Shown: positions 47,421 to 59,884 of the stretch, one piece after another | How positions within the stretch are numbered: position 1 is the first letter of the stretch | Layout: every line of letters begins with the position of its first letter | DNA from: Gonium pectorale | Lineage: Eukaryota; Chlorophyta; Chlorophyceae; Chlamydomonadales; Volvocaceae | Direction of reading: 5' to 3' | Assembly (NCBI GenBank): GCA_001584585.1 | Contig: LSYV01000003.1 | Span: 1,933,687 to 1,997,686, forward strand | Length of the DNA: 64,000 nt | Program-made: the position numbers and the translations under genes | The notes under the pieces: model-generated | What the model saw: only the letters and a program-made list of their open reading frames with translations | Database searches by the model: none | What the model was told of the DNA's origin: nothing

Positions 47421-49570
47421 CTACAAGCTCGGCCAAGATGTGACGACCCAATATGCTAGCTCCTTGTGAATCTCTGTAAATGTATGAAGATGCAATGGTG
47501 CGATGCAAGCGTGCAGCCCCAGCTCCTACTCAGGCCCGCACAGTAGCACTCCCGCAACACAAGCGGTAGCTGATTCAGTATAGTCTCACTAAATGTATGA
47601 ATTATCCCGCGTTCAACTTTCGACCCAAGGCAAAATGTTCTGCCGTACGGGTACGGCACGGGTCACGGCTACAGCACGGAGCAGCAGGGGTACGCAACGG
47701 CCAAGAGCGTGCGGAGCGCGCGGTTGGAGGCATCATCAAAGAAGCGTCCGGGTGAGTGCTGCGCGCACGCTTCCGGCCAGCTCCAACCCGGCTTGCGCCG
47801 CCGATTTGCCGGGACAACGCGCGCGCCGTGCTCTGGTGTCAAGACACACGGATGTCGCCACCACAACGTCGCCGTTGACAGGAGCATGTAACTTATGTTG
47901 TCTTAGTTGTGTTGCCTGAGAGGCGTTGTAGCGGGAGGCATGCTTGCAAGCATATTGGCAGTTGCCGTATCACGTAGTACGGCGGATTCTTGTTGAAGGA
48001 GATAGCCAGAGCGCGCTCCCAGTGTTCCGTGTGTAAGTTCACTCTTGCAGTGCTAAGGGAGACCTCCCAAGGCTCAACACAGCTTCTCCAGACCACAACT
48101 CTCACCAGCCTTAGTGCTTTCGCCAGCCTGGTCCCCAGTGCTGCGCTAGGAGAGATCTGCTAGGCGCTCCGCGCAGGCAAGGCTCTCTCGTTTCGCTCCA
48201 GACTGCCGTGCCTGCACTGTGTTGTGACACTGGCGCCGGCACCGGCGCAAAGCAAACCCGGGGCGCACCCATTCGCGTCCACCTGCACCCATACCCACCA
48301 CCACAAAAGGTCAACGTTCCCAGGCGGGCAGTCAGCTGACGTACAAGCCAGACATAACAAGTATGAATGCAAACACCACCGTTGAACTTGCGCACACACA
48401 CCGCACAAACGCTCCCACGGCTCCAAAGCAGTCCGAAATCTGAAACCAAAGGTGATCGTCGCCGTGGCCCACCATGCCTGTACCCACCGAATAACGCCCC
48501 CCTGCCTACCCATGGCACCCAACCGACCCAACGGTATTTCAGTACCCCAGCATTCCCGCTCCCACTTCGACATCCTGTTGCCGCGCCCTCATGCCTCCAC
48601 AACCATCGGCTCTATATACACCGTGTGGATGCATGTGAGCAACAGGGCGACGTGCTCGCAAGACTATGAACCGTTTCGTGCGCGCCTGCGACGTCTAGTG
48701 GCACATACGGCCTCACGGCAGGACCTGGGCATTGAACCAGGCCGGAGAGTTCGGGCAATGAGCATCGCATGGACAGTTGCTTGTAATGGTTGCAGGGGAT
48801 GGGGCCGATCTGAGCCGAGGGCGCGCGCACAGGCAACGCGGCGAAGAGCGGCGGATGGTGTCAGTTAGCAGTCCGACCCCCTGTCTTACCTTCTCAAGAT
48901 TCGATTCCCGCACTCGTGCCTCGCTCATCATTCGCCTCCAGCCGTGTGTGTTGGCACCTCGTAGGATTGCCTGGAGGAGCGCTACTCTTCACTGGACATG
49001 GGCAGCAAGTCCAGCACCTGATTAATGGACACGCATTTACATCTACAACGCCTGTAATGGGCACGCGAGTAAGGGTCTTCCATGACAATACTCAGCGCTA
49101 AACGTCGTTACCAGCAAAGGCACTGTACCTTAAATCGCCACCTTACAATCAACTGTTTGCAGTCAGCGTCCGCGACACGTGCCATGGCCCTTGCCATGCC
49201 CCTAAGCACTTCGCTCTCGTACGAAACTTAAATGGGCGGGAGCAGGTGAGGCCGTGAGCCACGGCCAGGCTTCACTGACGCGCAACATGGGCAATCAAGC
49301 GCCCTGCTGGGATGGGGACCACAGGGATGGCTCCTACCTCGTGACGCTAGGGTCACACCGCCCCTCTCACGTAGCACACGCGTGCGGTGTCCCCTCCCCA
49401 TTCACCTGCCCACCGGAGTCCCCGCCAGTTACACACAACTATTGTCAATGGAGCAGCTCACGCCAGCCTATGCTTCCATGCAGAGTCACGGCAGCGGCGC
49501 GACTCCTGCTGCCGCAAGCCTCACAGACGCAGGCAGTAATCGTTCGGCGCCGCCACCAGCTGGTCCTGCC
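47421..49570. other. Intergenic stretch, no gene clearly recognised
   Basis: A minus-strand frame at 47669-47887 (…FFDDASNRALRTLLAVAYPC…) has some coding-like codon use but no partner exons or motif. The rest holds nothing I can name. A minus-strand TGTAA (49143-49147) may serve the next gene. Confidence 0.4.
49143..49147 (-). promoter_or_regulatory. Candidate TGTAA poly(A) signal of the 49571-58000 gene
   Basis: TGTAA on the minus strand, about 425 bases past the stop at 49571. It is only position-based. Confidence 0.3.
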
Positions 49571-52500
49571 TCACATTGCCTTCGTTTTCCGCAGGCTGAG
49601 GCGGGGCGCCACCGCATACAGCAGCGCGCACAGCACCAGAGCAGCGCTGCCAAGGTAAGATAACGGCAGCAGCGCCCCCATGGAGTCCACCACTGAGGCA
49701 GAGCAGCGCGCCGGCTCAGCCTGCGTCCGTGATGGATCCCGGTCAGTAAGCGAACGGGGGCTGCGATCATCAACAGGCGAGCATGTAGGCTGCGGTTGTG
49801 ACACCGTCACCATGAGCGCCAGCGCCATGACCACCCGCGCGGCCAAGCCGGTACCTTCCAACGGCGTTCATGCAAGGGCGTCTGCTTTCTATTCCTGGCC
49901 TACACTCCCCACCCTCGCTCAACTCCACCCCACACGCCGAACTGCTGTACCCTGACCGACAACGCTTGGAAACAACTCCTGCTTACAGATTGCGACGGCG
50001 GTGTGGCGAAACCATGTGACGTGCCATTTTGCCGCGGCAAAGCGCAGTCTCCTACCTTTGTTTGCGCTCCCGCACGTCCCGCTCGCCCCTTGTCATCCAC
50101 CCCGCTCCCGCATCCCTTATTCACCACGTCCCTCCTCCCCTTGCTCCCCTCCCTGCCCACGCACCAGCTCGGCCACCGTATGCGCTAGGATGGCCAGTGA
50201 GTTGATGTCACCCTCAATCGTCTTGACGTACTCGAAGGCAGTGGTGTAGTCAAGTGAGTACGCAACATTGGCCGCCGACCGCCAGCCGTTGATCACGTCT
50301 GCGAACTTGCGCAAGAGATCGCGAGCGCCCGTGGTATGGACCTGCAACAGACAACGAGGAACAGGTGCGGGCACGGGACGCAGCGAGTGCGGAGGGGTGG
50401 CTAGGGCTCCCACGGTAACCCAGGTGCAGAAACGGAGCAGTGGCTACCGGGTAACCTGTCCGTCCTCAAACCGCATCGGCGGTGCACACGCGCCTTGATG
50501 TGCTTGTGGAGCACGGTGCTGGTCTTGGCTGCTGTCAGCCGGCGGATGGCTGCGTTGACGGCCTCCACGCTCGAGTCCAGCGCATCAAGCAGGTAAGCGC
50601 GGGCCAGCGCGTCCCGCTGCACAGCCGTGTAGCGCAGACCTGCGCACGGCATCCGGGCGCCGCGGCAGCGGGGAGGGGGCAGCGGGCGTACGGGTGAGTA
50701 CGTTGAGCAGGGATGGCGAACAGACGTTACATGGCCGCGACGGGCGCAAAAGCGTACAGACGCACAGTCGGTGTATAATCGCACTACACCGTCGCTGCCG
50801 GCGTGTACCGCCACCGCTGCCAGCCATCTTGCCCTCTGCCGCCCTTGCTACGTCATGCGTTCGCGATACTTAGCCTGCATCATCCCCTATTGGCGCCTCG
50901 CGCCCCACAGCTTTCGGCCCGCTGAGGCATGCACCCACCCGTGGACGTGAAGGACAGTGGGTGGGCGCCCACGCTCCACAGCCAATCGTGCGACACCACG
51001 CCGCTGCGCGGATGGTATCCTAGGTGCGGCGGCAGCACGCCCCCCAGCGCCAGCAGCGTGGCCGCTAGCGCCTCCTTGAGCGGCGACACGGGTCGAGCCA
51101 CCAGCGAGCCGCCGCACATCATGCCAGTGGGGTGTTCGTCCCTGCAGCGCCGCAGGGGCACAGAGCGCTGCACCATGGACATGCGGGGACGTGGGCGGTG
51201 GCGGCGGGCAGGGCGGAGCGCTTACGCACGCGTGCAGTCTCCGTACCATACCAGGAACGCGTGTCAGGAACCCAATCGTTTGAAGATCAAGGCCGTGCGT
51301 CGCGGGCGCGGGCTCCACGACGAAACGCGATTATTTACTTTGGATTGGACAGAGCCGGCGCTGACGCCGTCGTGCCTTGGCGGCGGTGACCCCACCTGCG
51401 CGCTGCGTTGGCGACCACCAAAATCATGTCCTCCAGCGCGCGGGCATTATAGTGCTCGTCCAGCAGCACGGCATGCTCGCGCTCTAGCTGAAGAACGTAG
51501 ACCGGCAGCTCGCGGGTCTGGGCCTGCGAGGAGGGTGCCCATGGAAGCCAGCGGCAGGGGGCAACCGAGACCACGTTGTAGCTACCATAGCAGGCGAAGG
51601 TAGGCACTGGAGGTGGTGGAAGAGGAGTCCCTCGTCATTGACTGGTACATTAGGGGTATGTCTCGCCTCCCGGCTCCTACTGAATCCCCTCCGCCCATCG
51701 TACCGTTAGGCGGATGTGCCCCGGCCGCCCCGCCGCCGCCACCTCCCGCTGCAGCTGCTGCCGTGTGGGCGGGAACTGTTTGCGCAGGGTGTCCGCCAGC
51801 TCACGGCTGTCGATGTACACGCGCTCCATCTCTGCTGCAAGGGGGAGCAGGAAACACGTGGTGCCCCCACGGCAGCGCCGTGATGGCGGTGATAACGAGC
51901 CTAAAGGCGACATCAAGGGCCAACTAAATGCATAGCAAAGAAGTGGCTTGCCAAATCATGCTGGGATCCTGGCCTTCGCAGGTCTGGTGCGCACCGTCTT
52001 TTCTCTAGCGCACTTGATCGGGCGCTGCCTGCCGACGTCTCACGCCGCTAAATGCTGTCCCAGCCCGAGCTCCCAAGCTACCCTTTGGGCCAGGCCCGAC
52101 ACGTCCCTGCCCCACCCTGCGTCCGTACCATCGAAGAAGTCCTCCGAGCTGGGCACCTCCTGCAGGGTCGTGCGGGTGGCGGCTGCCAGGCCAGAGGCCA
52201 GAGCCGGGTCGTCCAGCAACGACACCCGCGTCACCTCGAATTTGAATCCCTGCGCCGATGGTTGAGGCCAGGACAGGATGAAAGGGGCGCTATGGACGTC
52301 GTTTGAAACGAGTTTCTACTCCACATCGGCGGTGGGCTGCACGTCTGCATCTGCCTCTGCTGCGTCGATGAGTGTCCGCACACCCGCACGGATGCGTCCC
52401 CGGGGGCCAGCCACTCCTATCTGGGCGACGAGGCCGCACCTGGTTGCTCAACCGAAGCGTGTCCACGGCCGCTTTGTACGCATCGACGTCAAAGGCGGCG

Positions 52501-55500
52501 ATGCGGGAGGCACCCGCGATGTTGCGCAGGTGGCGGCTGGTGTCCGAGATGACGTAAATGTGGAAGTTCACCTGGCAGGCACGGTTGCACGGGTGGTAGC
52601 GGTGATTGTCATCAGGGCCATATGGTCCCGGATGCTGTCATTGCTCCAGGCCGCCGAGACCGTACTCGGAATCAGCAAAGATGTGGAAGGCGCAGCCCAC
52701 GCAGCTCGCCATGGCACTATCGGCTGGAAGCGGCGGGGCTCGAGGGCGCGGTGGAGGACGCGGCCGGGCTAGAGGGCGCGGTGGTATGGGCCATCCGCAG
52801 GAGGATAGCGTTGCTGGGTAGGCACCTCGCCTGACGCAGTACCTGACTATTGTACATATTTCTGTATATATCTTAATCGAGCTTGGCCAGAGCTTTCGAA
52901 CGGTCCAATTCCCGTTTAAAAAGACGAAGCTTTGGGCGGTGTACGGCATTGTCGGTGTGTGCAGTACAAGTGTGTGCCGTACGGTCGGTCGGTCGTCGGT
53001 ACCTGACCCCTCGCAACAAGTGTATCATGGTGTCTGCCAACAAATGTTGTACCCCCCCCCCCCCCGACTGACTGACTGACATCGCAGTTTTGCAGGTCGT
53101 CTTAAACTCTACCAAGGCCGCCGTTCCTCCTGAGTATGCGATTCGGTGTCCACGACGCGACGCGTTTCCCATTCCGTAATACCCCCTCCCCTGGCCCACG
53201 TAACCAAAGCTCTACCGAAGGCCCTAACTCCCCACGGCTCCTCGGGCAAATGCTACAAAAGGGGCTCTTGGCACCACACCTGATACGCGAAGGGCGGTGC
53301 AGTGGTGTGCCGTGGTCCATGCTGCGCCGCCAATGCTGACCCATGGACCGAGTGTTGCCCCGCGGGCGGCGCCGCCAGTGGGCGCGCGGCCCAGGCGGCC
53401 GTGGGGGGCGCGATGACGTGGCGGATGGCCCGCGAAAGCGCTCCGGCCAGCTCGCCCAGCAGAGTGTCGGTAGCGATCTCCGCCTCATCAAACAGCTCGG
53501 GTTGCCACTGCTCCGGCCAGGAATCAGGGGACGATTTCAGAGGTCACGGAAGCTACCGCTACATCTGTGATCCCTATTAACACCTGAGTTTTGTTAACCC
53601 AGGCGGTTGAAAGAGTGAGCCAGGAGGCATCATGTGTATGATACTGGCCAGCCATCTCGGCCCTGCGCCGATACATGGCAAAGGCTCGTGCAGAGTCCAT
53701 GATGCATTCGTGGCCTAGCACAGTGCCGGCATGGGATTTCCGCGCCTCTGCCACCACGCGCGCACCTCTGCCAGGTCCGGCTCCTGTCCGAAGATCTCCC
53801 ATCGGTGGTCCCGGAACAGCTCGTACACGGCCTCCGCGTTGCTGCTGCCGTGCAGCTTAGCCAGGCCGGAGCGCAGGGCCATCACCTCGTCGCGCCAGGT
53901 GCCGCATGCCAGCGGCGGGTTGGGCTGCGGAGCAAATGACGGTCGTCAAGCGAGGAGGCAGTGGCCACCCCGCATTGGAATCTAATCAGTCTGCATGAAC
54001 ACAATGGCAAGCTGCCGCGTTCGACGCGTTGTTTCAAGCCAAGCGTTGAAGAAGAGATGCGTCTTGTCACGTACTCAACGCTGCACACGGTGCTTCAGCA
54101 GCGCATACCCTATACCGTACAACCGTGCGGACCGCACCGCAGATAATAAGCCGCTCGCTCACCCGTACCTGGTTATGGCAGTACCTCAGGGCCCATTCCT
54201 CCAGCACGTCCAGCTCGGCCTGCAGGAGCACCATCTGGTGCTGCAGCCGCCACTGACGCTCTTCCTCCTCCTCGGCTTCTTTGGACGCGGCGTCCAGGGG
54301 CGGAGCGCCGGGCGCGGCCATGGCCATGCGGCGCTGCCTCTGCAGGGCAGGGCGATGTCCAGGCCGGGCGATGTCCAGGCCGGGTCGGGTAGGGTCTTGG
54401 GAGAGCATATGCATAGGACGCTGCACACATTAGAACCCTGCAAAACTGGAATTGACTGTGGACTGCAGCCATGTGCTCTATGCGGTGGTACGCTGGAGCC
54501 TCCACTCACGGGGCAGTCCAATGATGTACCAACTGTTACGCTTCACGGTGCGGTGCGCAACAGGGAGTGGCCGACAGCAGCCAACAGCGTCGGCTTGCAA
54601 GCGGAGGAACCGAACGCTCCCCTTCGCCCAAATGTGACGCCTCTTATCACCAGAAGCCACAATCCGTTCCCACCTTCAACAGGAAGGCGTGGTGGTGCCG
54701 GTTAGCCACGGAGGGCAGGCGGGCGGACCGCGCCTGCGCTAGCGCCTCCGTGACGGCGCTCTCGTGGGTGCCAGCCGAGGCGGCCTCTTGGCGGGCGCCT
54801 GCCGAGAAGGGGTGCGACCTCCGATATGTAGGTAAAAGGGTGCAGGTCGCGGGCTAGCGGCTGTCGTGCCCCTGAACTTTGATTCGCTTTGACGTCCTCC
54901 TGTTCATATGTGGCTGCCCGTGCCCTGCTCCCTGCAATGAATACGATGCATGTTGCGGCCCTTGCGTCAGCCCTTACGCGACCCACGTTCTTTCAGCCTC
55001 TGCGTGCCGCTGAAGAGCTCGTGTACGTTGGGCAGGCTCGAGTGGTGCACGACGCCCTCGCCGCCCAGGGCCGGGCCCCAGTCCTTGCCGCCCGCCGTGA
55101 GGTCCAGCAGCGCCCACCGGCCGGCGCTGCCGACCCAAGTGTTCACGAGGCAGTCCTCCGCGGGGTGCGAGGCATGGAAGGTGCTGTGGAGCGCCTCTGC
55201 AAGAAAGGGAGCGCGAGGGGTGGTGGTGGAAGAGAGCAAGCGTGACTTAAGCCGTCCAGGGGTAAGGGATCTTCCTGGAGGGCACGGCGCGTCCTGGAGT
55301 TGGGCCAGCTCAGGAAGCTCAGCGGAACAGGATGCCTCCCCCTCATCCCTGGCGCCGTCGCATGACATCTTCTGCGCAGTCCCGCCTGACCCCAGTAGGT
55401 GCATGGCACAGCGCATGGGCGGGAATGCCAGCGCCGCAGGGCCCGCGACTCACCCGACGCCTCGGCCCAGGCCTCGAACAGGTCCTTGCGCAGAATGGAG

Positions 55501-58000
55501 CCCATGGTGCTGCCGGGCCGTGCCAGCAGCCGGGCCGCCTGCACCATGGCCGCCGCACCGCGGTCCGATCCCGCCGCCGCCAGCAGCCCGCGCCGATGCA
55601 CCTCTTCCGCCGACAAGTACGACGTTACGGTGCCCACCCAGCGCTCGCTGCCACAGGAGGAGGCCAGGCGGGGGTATGCGCGCTGCGTCGGTGGATTATC
55701 GGTGGAGCGGGGTTCGATCAAAGTGACAACAGCTGGTGTGGCAACGAGGATGCGCGCCGACCCGCTGCGGTGCCTTTCTTCACACGTGTGGAAGGACTGC
55801 AGGTCGGACGCAGTCGGAGCCGGAGAGCGTGGGTAGGGCAGTGTGACACATGTGAATGCGGTCTGCATGCACCTGTCCCAAGTAGCATCCTTGTGCTCAA
55901 ACTTGGAGTCAACTACCCCGTGTGCGTGCCCCTGCTGGGAGTGGCTGTTCCACGAGCCTGCTCGGTGGTGTGGCGGCAGGCTGGGCTCGGGATCTCGCGC
56001 AGCAGTCTGCGGTAGGTAGGAGGAGGGTGGGTCCACGAAGATGGCATGGAAGACGGGTCAAGGAACCTCCGTCAGATTCACGCAACAGACGGCGTGAGGG
56101 ACAGCGCCGCTTCAAACCGCGCAAGGATAACACGCCAGCTCTTAGTGGCGGTGCTGGTGGGTGGGATCGACGCTCAGCACCATGTCACTGTGCCGCAAAC
56201 GCCATCTAGGCTGGTGCGGGGCCGCCTACACCCTTATAAGACTAATGCACATAAGGGCTGGTCGATAAGTCACTGCGCATGCCCCGTACATATCCGGCAA
56301 TCACAGGCAAGCGGTCCTGACCCCAAGGATCCTTGCCAATCGCAAGGTGCTGATTCGACGACTGTCCATAGTTATGTACAGCTGCGTGACCCCGCCGCAG
56401 AGCTGCGGTCCCGGTGTACCATGACTTTGCGTAGCCTCTCTGGCTGTCCCCGCAATAGCTGCAGTTCCTGCCCGCTGACGCCCATGCGATAGCCGTACAC
56501 GGGTTCGTCCACGTGCCAGGTGGGGTTCAGTACGACAAGGCTGTACGACGACTCCAGGCCCAGGGCCCCAACGAAGTGGTCCACAAGCGCCTCCATCTTT
56601 GCGGCGTCGACCTGCCGGCCAGGAATAGCGGGAAGGCAGAGCACGGCTGGGCACGGGTGCGATGGCACGCGGTGGCCGCGCAGATTATGGATGCAAGCCA
56701 TTTGGGGACCGTCTTGCATCCCTCGCGTGCGCCAGCCGACGGGAGATCGCGCGGAGCAGTGAAGGGAAAGGGGAATGGACAACGACGAGCTGGGCGCCAG
56801 CAGCGTATGTCCCGTCGCGCGGGGGGGACCAGCGGAGCTTGCTCGCTATCTCGTACATTACTGATGACGGTCATCCGACATACTCGAGTTCCACGGGCCG
56901 CAATTTCCTAGCCTTTCGAAAAAAAGGCGTGCCCGCCCCACTTGCCTGCTGCACCCCGGTGGCCACCGCGGGGTCTACTGGCCGGCTGAAGGCGGCGATG
57001 GCCCGCTCGAAGGCGTCCACCACGCTGCGCCGCGCCACCCGCACCACATTGCAGCTGAAGTTTAGGTGCACGTGCGACGGCATAGGGGTGGGGTGGAACC
57101 GGCCATGCACCAGGCCGGCGCACTGGCCTGCGCGGAAGGGCGGGGCCGCGGGGGTGGCGTTGACGGGCACCACACACGACTGCAGGTTGCAGGAGATGAG
57201 CGTCAGAGGATTGATCCAGACGTAGGCTTCAGGCATGTCGGTGTGACAAATCTAAGCACGGACCCGAGGCAACAAGCAAGCCAGATCTTTGCAATGCTGA
57301 CCCTTGATTGAGCACGTTACCGTGTGTGGGCATTGCGTGACCCACTACGCCCTAAATGAACCCCGGCATGCTCCCGGTATAGAAGCCGATCCCTGCTCCT
57401 CCCAACCATGCCCGCCATCCCTGCCACACAGCGCCCATCCCCGTCCCAGGCTGCAGCCCGAACCCTGCTGAACGCAGCCACGCCCCATCCGTACCATCCT
57501 CCTGGCACGTCAGCTCCGCCCGATCTATCCGCGTGTGCGGGAGGATGTGGTCCAGGTGCTCAAACCAGTCGTTCAGCTCTGGCAACGATATGTTGACGCC
57601 GCCGTTGCCGTCGCCCGCGAAGCCCAACAAGATCACGTTAAGCGGCACTGGCAGGTGCAGCGACTCGACAGGTGCCAGGCCAAGGTACTCGGCGAGGTTG
57701 GCTGAGGCAAGAAACTCCTGCCGCGACATACATCAGAGGATGCGGTACGGGGGGAGACGAACCCAGTTCGGAAACCCCGAATTTGGGATAGCGCACCTTT
57801 CCCCCGGGCCCTATAAGCCGGAGAGTCTTACGTTGCCCTTGCAGCCAATCACGGGTGCGTCTAAGTTGCTTGGACGCCAGAGGCCTGAGGCCCGCGCCCC
57901 GCACACCCTTTCCAAACGTTACCTCTATGTTGCTGAAGTCCCGGGTATGGAGGTTTCGCAAGCGCTCCAGCTCTTGGTTCTCATAAGATACGCCCTCCGC
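49571..58000 (-). CDS. Plant At3g28720/At5g58100-like type I membrane protein (5' end not found)
   Basis: Many small exons on the minus strand run from about 58000 to the stop at 49571. In order I see YENQELERLRNLHTRDFSNI; VPLNVILLGFAGDGNGGVNI with the following WFEHLDHILPHTR; HVHLNFSCNVVRVARRSVVD; ALGLESSYSLVVLNPTWHVD; RWALLDLTAGGKDWGPALGG; MALRSGLAKLHGSSNAEAVY; VNFHIYVISDTSRHLRNIAG; ELPVYVLQLEREHAVLLDEH; LGGVLPPHLGYHP…HDWLWSVGAHP; LLRKFADVINGWRSAANVAY; and a single C-terminal membrane helix (LGSAALVLCALLYAVAP) with a short basic cytosolic tail. This order and the GF-GDG, LVVLNP, DL-AG--WGP and WLW--G-HP patterns match, from memory, the uncharacterised plant endomembrane proteins named. Biochemical role is unknown. 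The signal-peptide exon should be right of 58000 but was not identified. Exon ends are approximate. Confidence 0.65.
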
Positions 58001-58003
58001 CTG

Positions 58004-59190
58004 CAGGCACGTATGCAAATACACATGCAAGGCCGTTCCAGCAGGCTCCTGCCATAATCCCGCTTCACCCCTCAGCAGACCCCACCACATGAAACAGGTT
58101 CAAGCCCTGTCTCCGCTCGGGCTCCGGAATGCCTGCAGAACCCCTGCAGAAAGCCGCGGCCGTTCGTCAGTCATCATGCTCCCCCACAGCATGCGTGACA
58201 CATGCTATTCTTACGCCGCGGCATCTCCGGCCAAGTAGACAATCGAGAATTGGAGCAGCAAGCAGATCGACCTGGCGATCGTCGCGCAACTGCCGCGGCC
58301 ACCCATTCTGTAGTACCTAATTAACGCTAATTATCTTGCTTGAAGATGAAGCGGCTCCCTTCAAGGCCCATGGCATCTGTCGGTGTTGCGGTGTTTCGGC
58401 ACGTGTATTGCGTGTATAAATTGTTTCGTGAATGGAGTGATAACCTGCGGTGCAAACAATTAGAGCGCTGACCGGGATGCGCAAGTTGGCGAAGTCGACT
58501 ACGGCCGAGACCGCCAGCTGAGCAGCCTAAGAACCCGACAATTATTGTGTAGAAACTACATATAAATTATTGTGTAGAAACTACATATAAATCTTGGCTT
58601 TTCGACCCTGTCGTGTCATACGTCCCGCGGGTCTGTGTCGCCCAGACAACTCTCTCATTGGGAAGCCTGCTCTCATCCCTTGGTGTCAGAACTAGACACC
58701 AACCACATGTTTTGTTCGGGCTCCTGGGGTGTTCTGGCGCAGGGCCTGCGCGGCTCGCGAATTGCGGTTCGCGGCTCGCACGGACTCGAGCGTGGCCTGC
58801 AGGGCGTGGGTTCACGGTCGTCTACGACGGGCACAAACCGTGGCAGCGACGAAGGCGGCACGGGCGGACCTCAGCCCCTTCCGAGTGTCAACTCACCGCC
58901 TCCGCCCTCCAACCAGAAGTCGCCGCCGCCAGGTTGGGTTTGCGACTGGATGGCAACTTGCGACTTGGATGCGCCTGGGACCGGGGTCGCGCATTTGGGA
59001 CACGGGTGAAGGACCGTAGGCTGGATGTTGCTAAGGGCATCGCTTCCTGGTTGTCTGTGTTCCCTTCACAGCACTTGAAATATGAAAGAGAGAAAAATCT
59101 GCAGAGAACGAGGGAGTGCTGGTCCGCCACCGTGGGTTTGGGGGGGGGTCTGCGGGGTGCGGAGCAAGGGGGACGTGCCCCGCCATAGGA
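58004..59190. other. Intergenic/5' region with a 25-bp tandem repeat
   Basis: It should include the missing 5' exon of the minus-strand membrane protein. A short A+T-rich patch holds a perfect 2 x 25-bp repeat (58541-58590). The GC-rich part at 58700-59030 has open frames without motifs. Confidence 0.4.
58541..58590 (+). repeat. 25-bp tandem repeat, 2 copies
   Basis: ATTATTGTGTAGAAACTACA plus TATAA occurs at 58541 and again at 58566. The unit is A+T-rich and contains a short internal inverted repeat (TGTAG...CTACA). Confidence 0.9.
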
Positions 59191-59445
59191 ATGCCGTCCT
59201 CTTGTCATGCCGTCCTCTTGGTTAGACCAAATATTCCCACTCGCCCTCTATACCATCGAAACTTCACCGCAGCTGCCGGCCTCTCCTGCAACAGCCCCGG
59301 CCCCGCCGTGCCACCCGCTGGTCCACCAGACTACGGAATCGTGCTCAAGATGGCGCAGAGGGTGCGCCAGATATGCCAGGATGAATGGGGCAGAGCTAAA
59401 GGTCTAAGGCCATACGACGGGCCTACACAGTGCTTCATGTTGTAA
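59191..59445 (+). CDS. Small open frame, possible presequence or hypothetical protein
   Basis: An 84-codon frame starts at ATG 59191. The first 30 residues (…RPNIPTRPLYHRNFTAAAGL) are Arg/hydroxylated-residue rich and without acids, like a mitochondrial targeting sequence. The rest (KMAQRVRQICQDEWGRAKG) is not recognised. It lies 440 bases before the NDUFS4 coding exon, so it might contain its N-terminal exon, but I could not find a donor in the right phase. Confidence 0.25.
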   Translation: MPSSCHAVLLVRPNIPTRPLYHRNFTAAAGLSCNSPGPAVPPAGPPDYGIVLKMAQRVRQICQDEWGRAKGLRPYDGPTQCFML

Positions 59446-59512
59446 GATGCTGTGAAGCACAACGCGCCATCTAGTGGACGCACTGCGAGAGGCGCGCAAC
59501 GCGTCTCGGTTC

Positions 59513-59586
59513 TTTTTACAGGCGAAGAGGCGAGAAAGGGTGCAGACAACGGGAGGGACAGGCAGCCCTCCCGTGATGAGAACCAC
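59513..59586 (-). repeat. Dispersed ~60-bp repeat, copy 4 (inverted)
   Basis: Read on the minus strand it is GGGAGGGCTGCCTGTCCCTC followed by CCGTTGTCTGCACCCTTTCT and CGCCTCTTCGCCTGTAA, differing from the copy at 32448 at only a few bases. Confidence 0.75.
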
Positions 59587-59884
59587 CGAAACTCTCCCTC
59601 GTGTGTTCGCTCTGTTGGGCTGCGTAGACGTGCGTCACTCTGGCGGTCCTGAACCTTGCACGCTGCGTCCGCCATGTCCTACTGGATTATATTCACAGGC
59701 CTAGTTCTCGGACTGTGTTGGTGCAGGGCCTGGACAGCATTTGGCGCTCCAAACGGGGGTGTGCGCTCAACCGCTCCAGAGCGCTTCCTGCTGACTGCAT
59801 TGTCGTACGATAAAGTTCATGAGCCCTTCCTGCGACTGCCCAACAGCCCTTCCATTATCATGGTCTGCCCTCCGCTGGTCGCAG

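Noticed and set aside
47669..47887. Minus-strand frame ending FFDDASNRALRTLLAVAYPC…
   Set aside because: Codon use is suggestive, but no flanking exons, start or motif could be connected, and it does not supply the missing RHG half of the phosphatase.
53051..53065. C homopolymer followed by GACTGACTGACTGAC
   Set aside because: A simple microsatellite inside an intron of the 49571-58000 gene; not a distinct feature.
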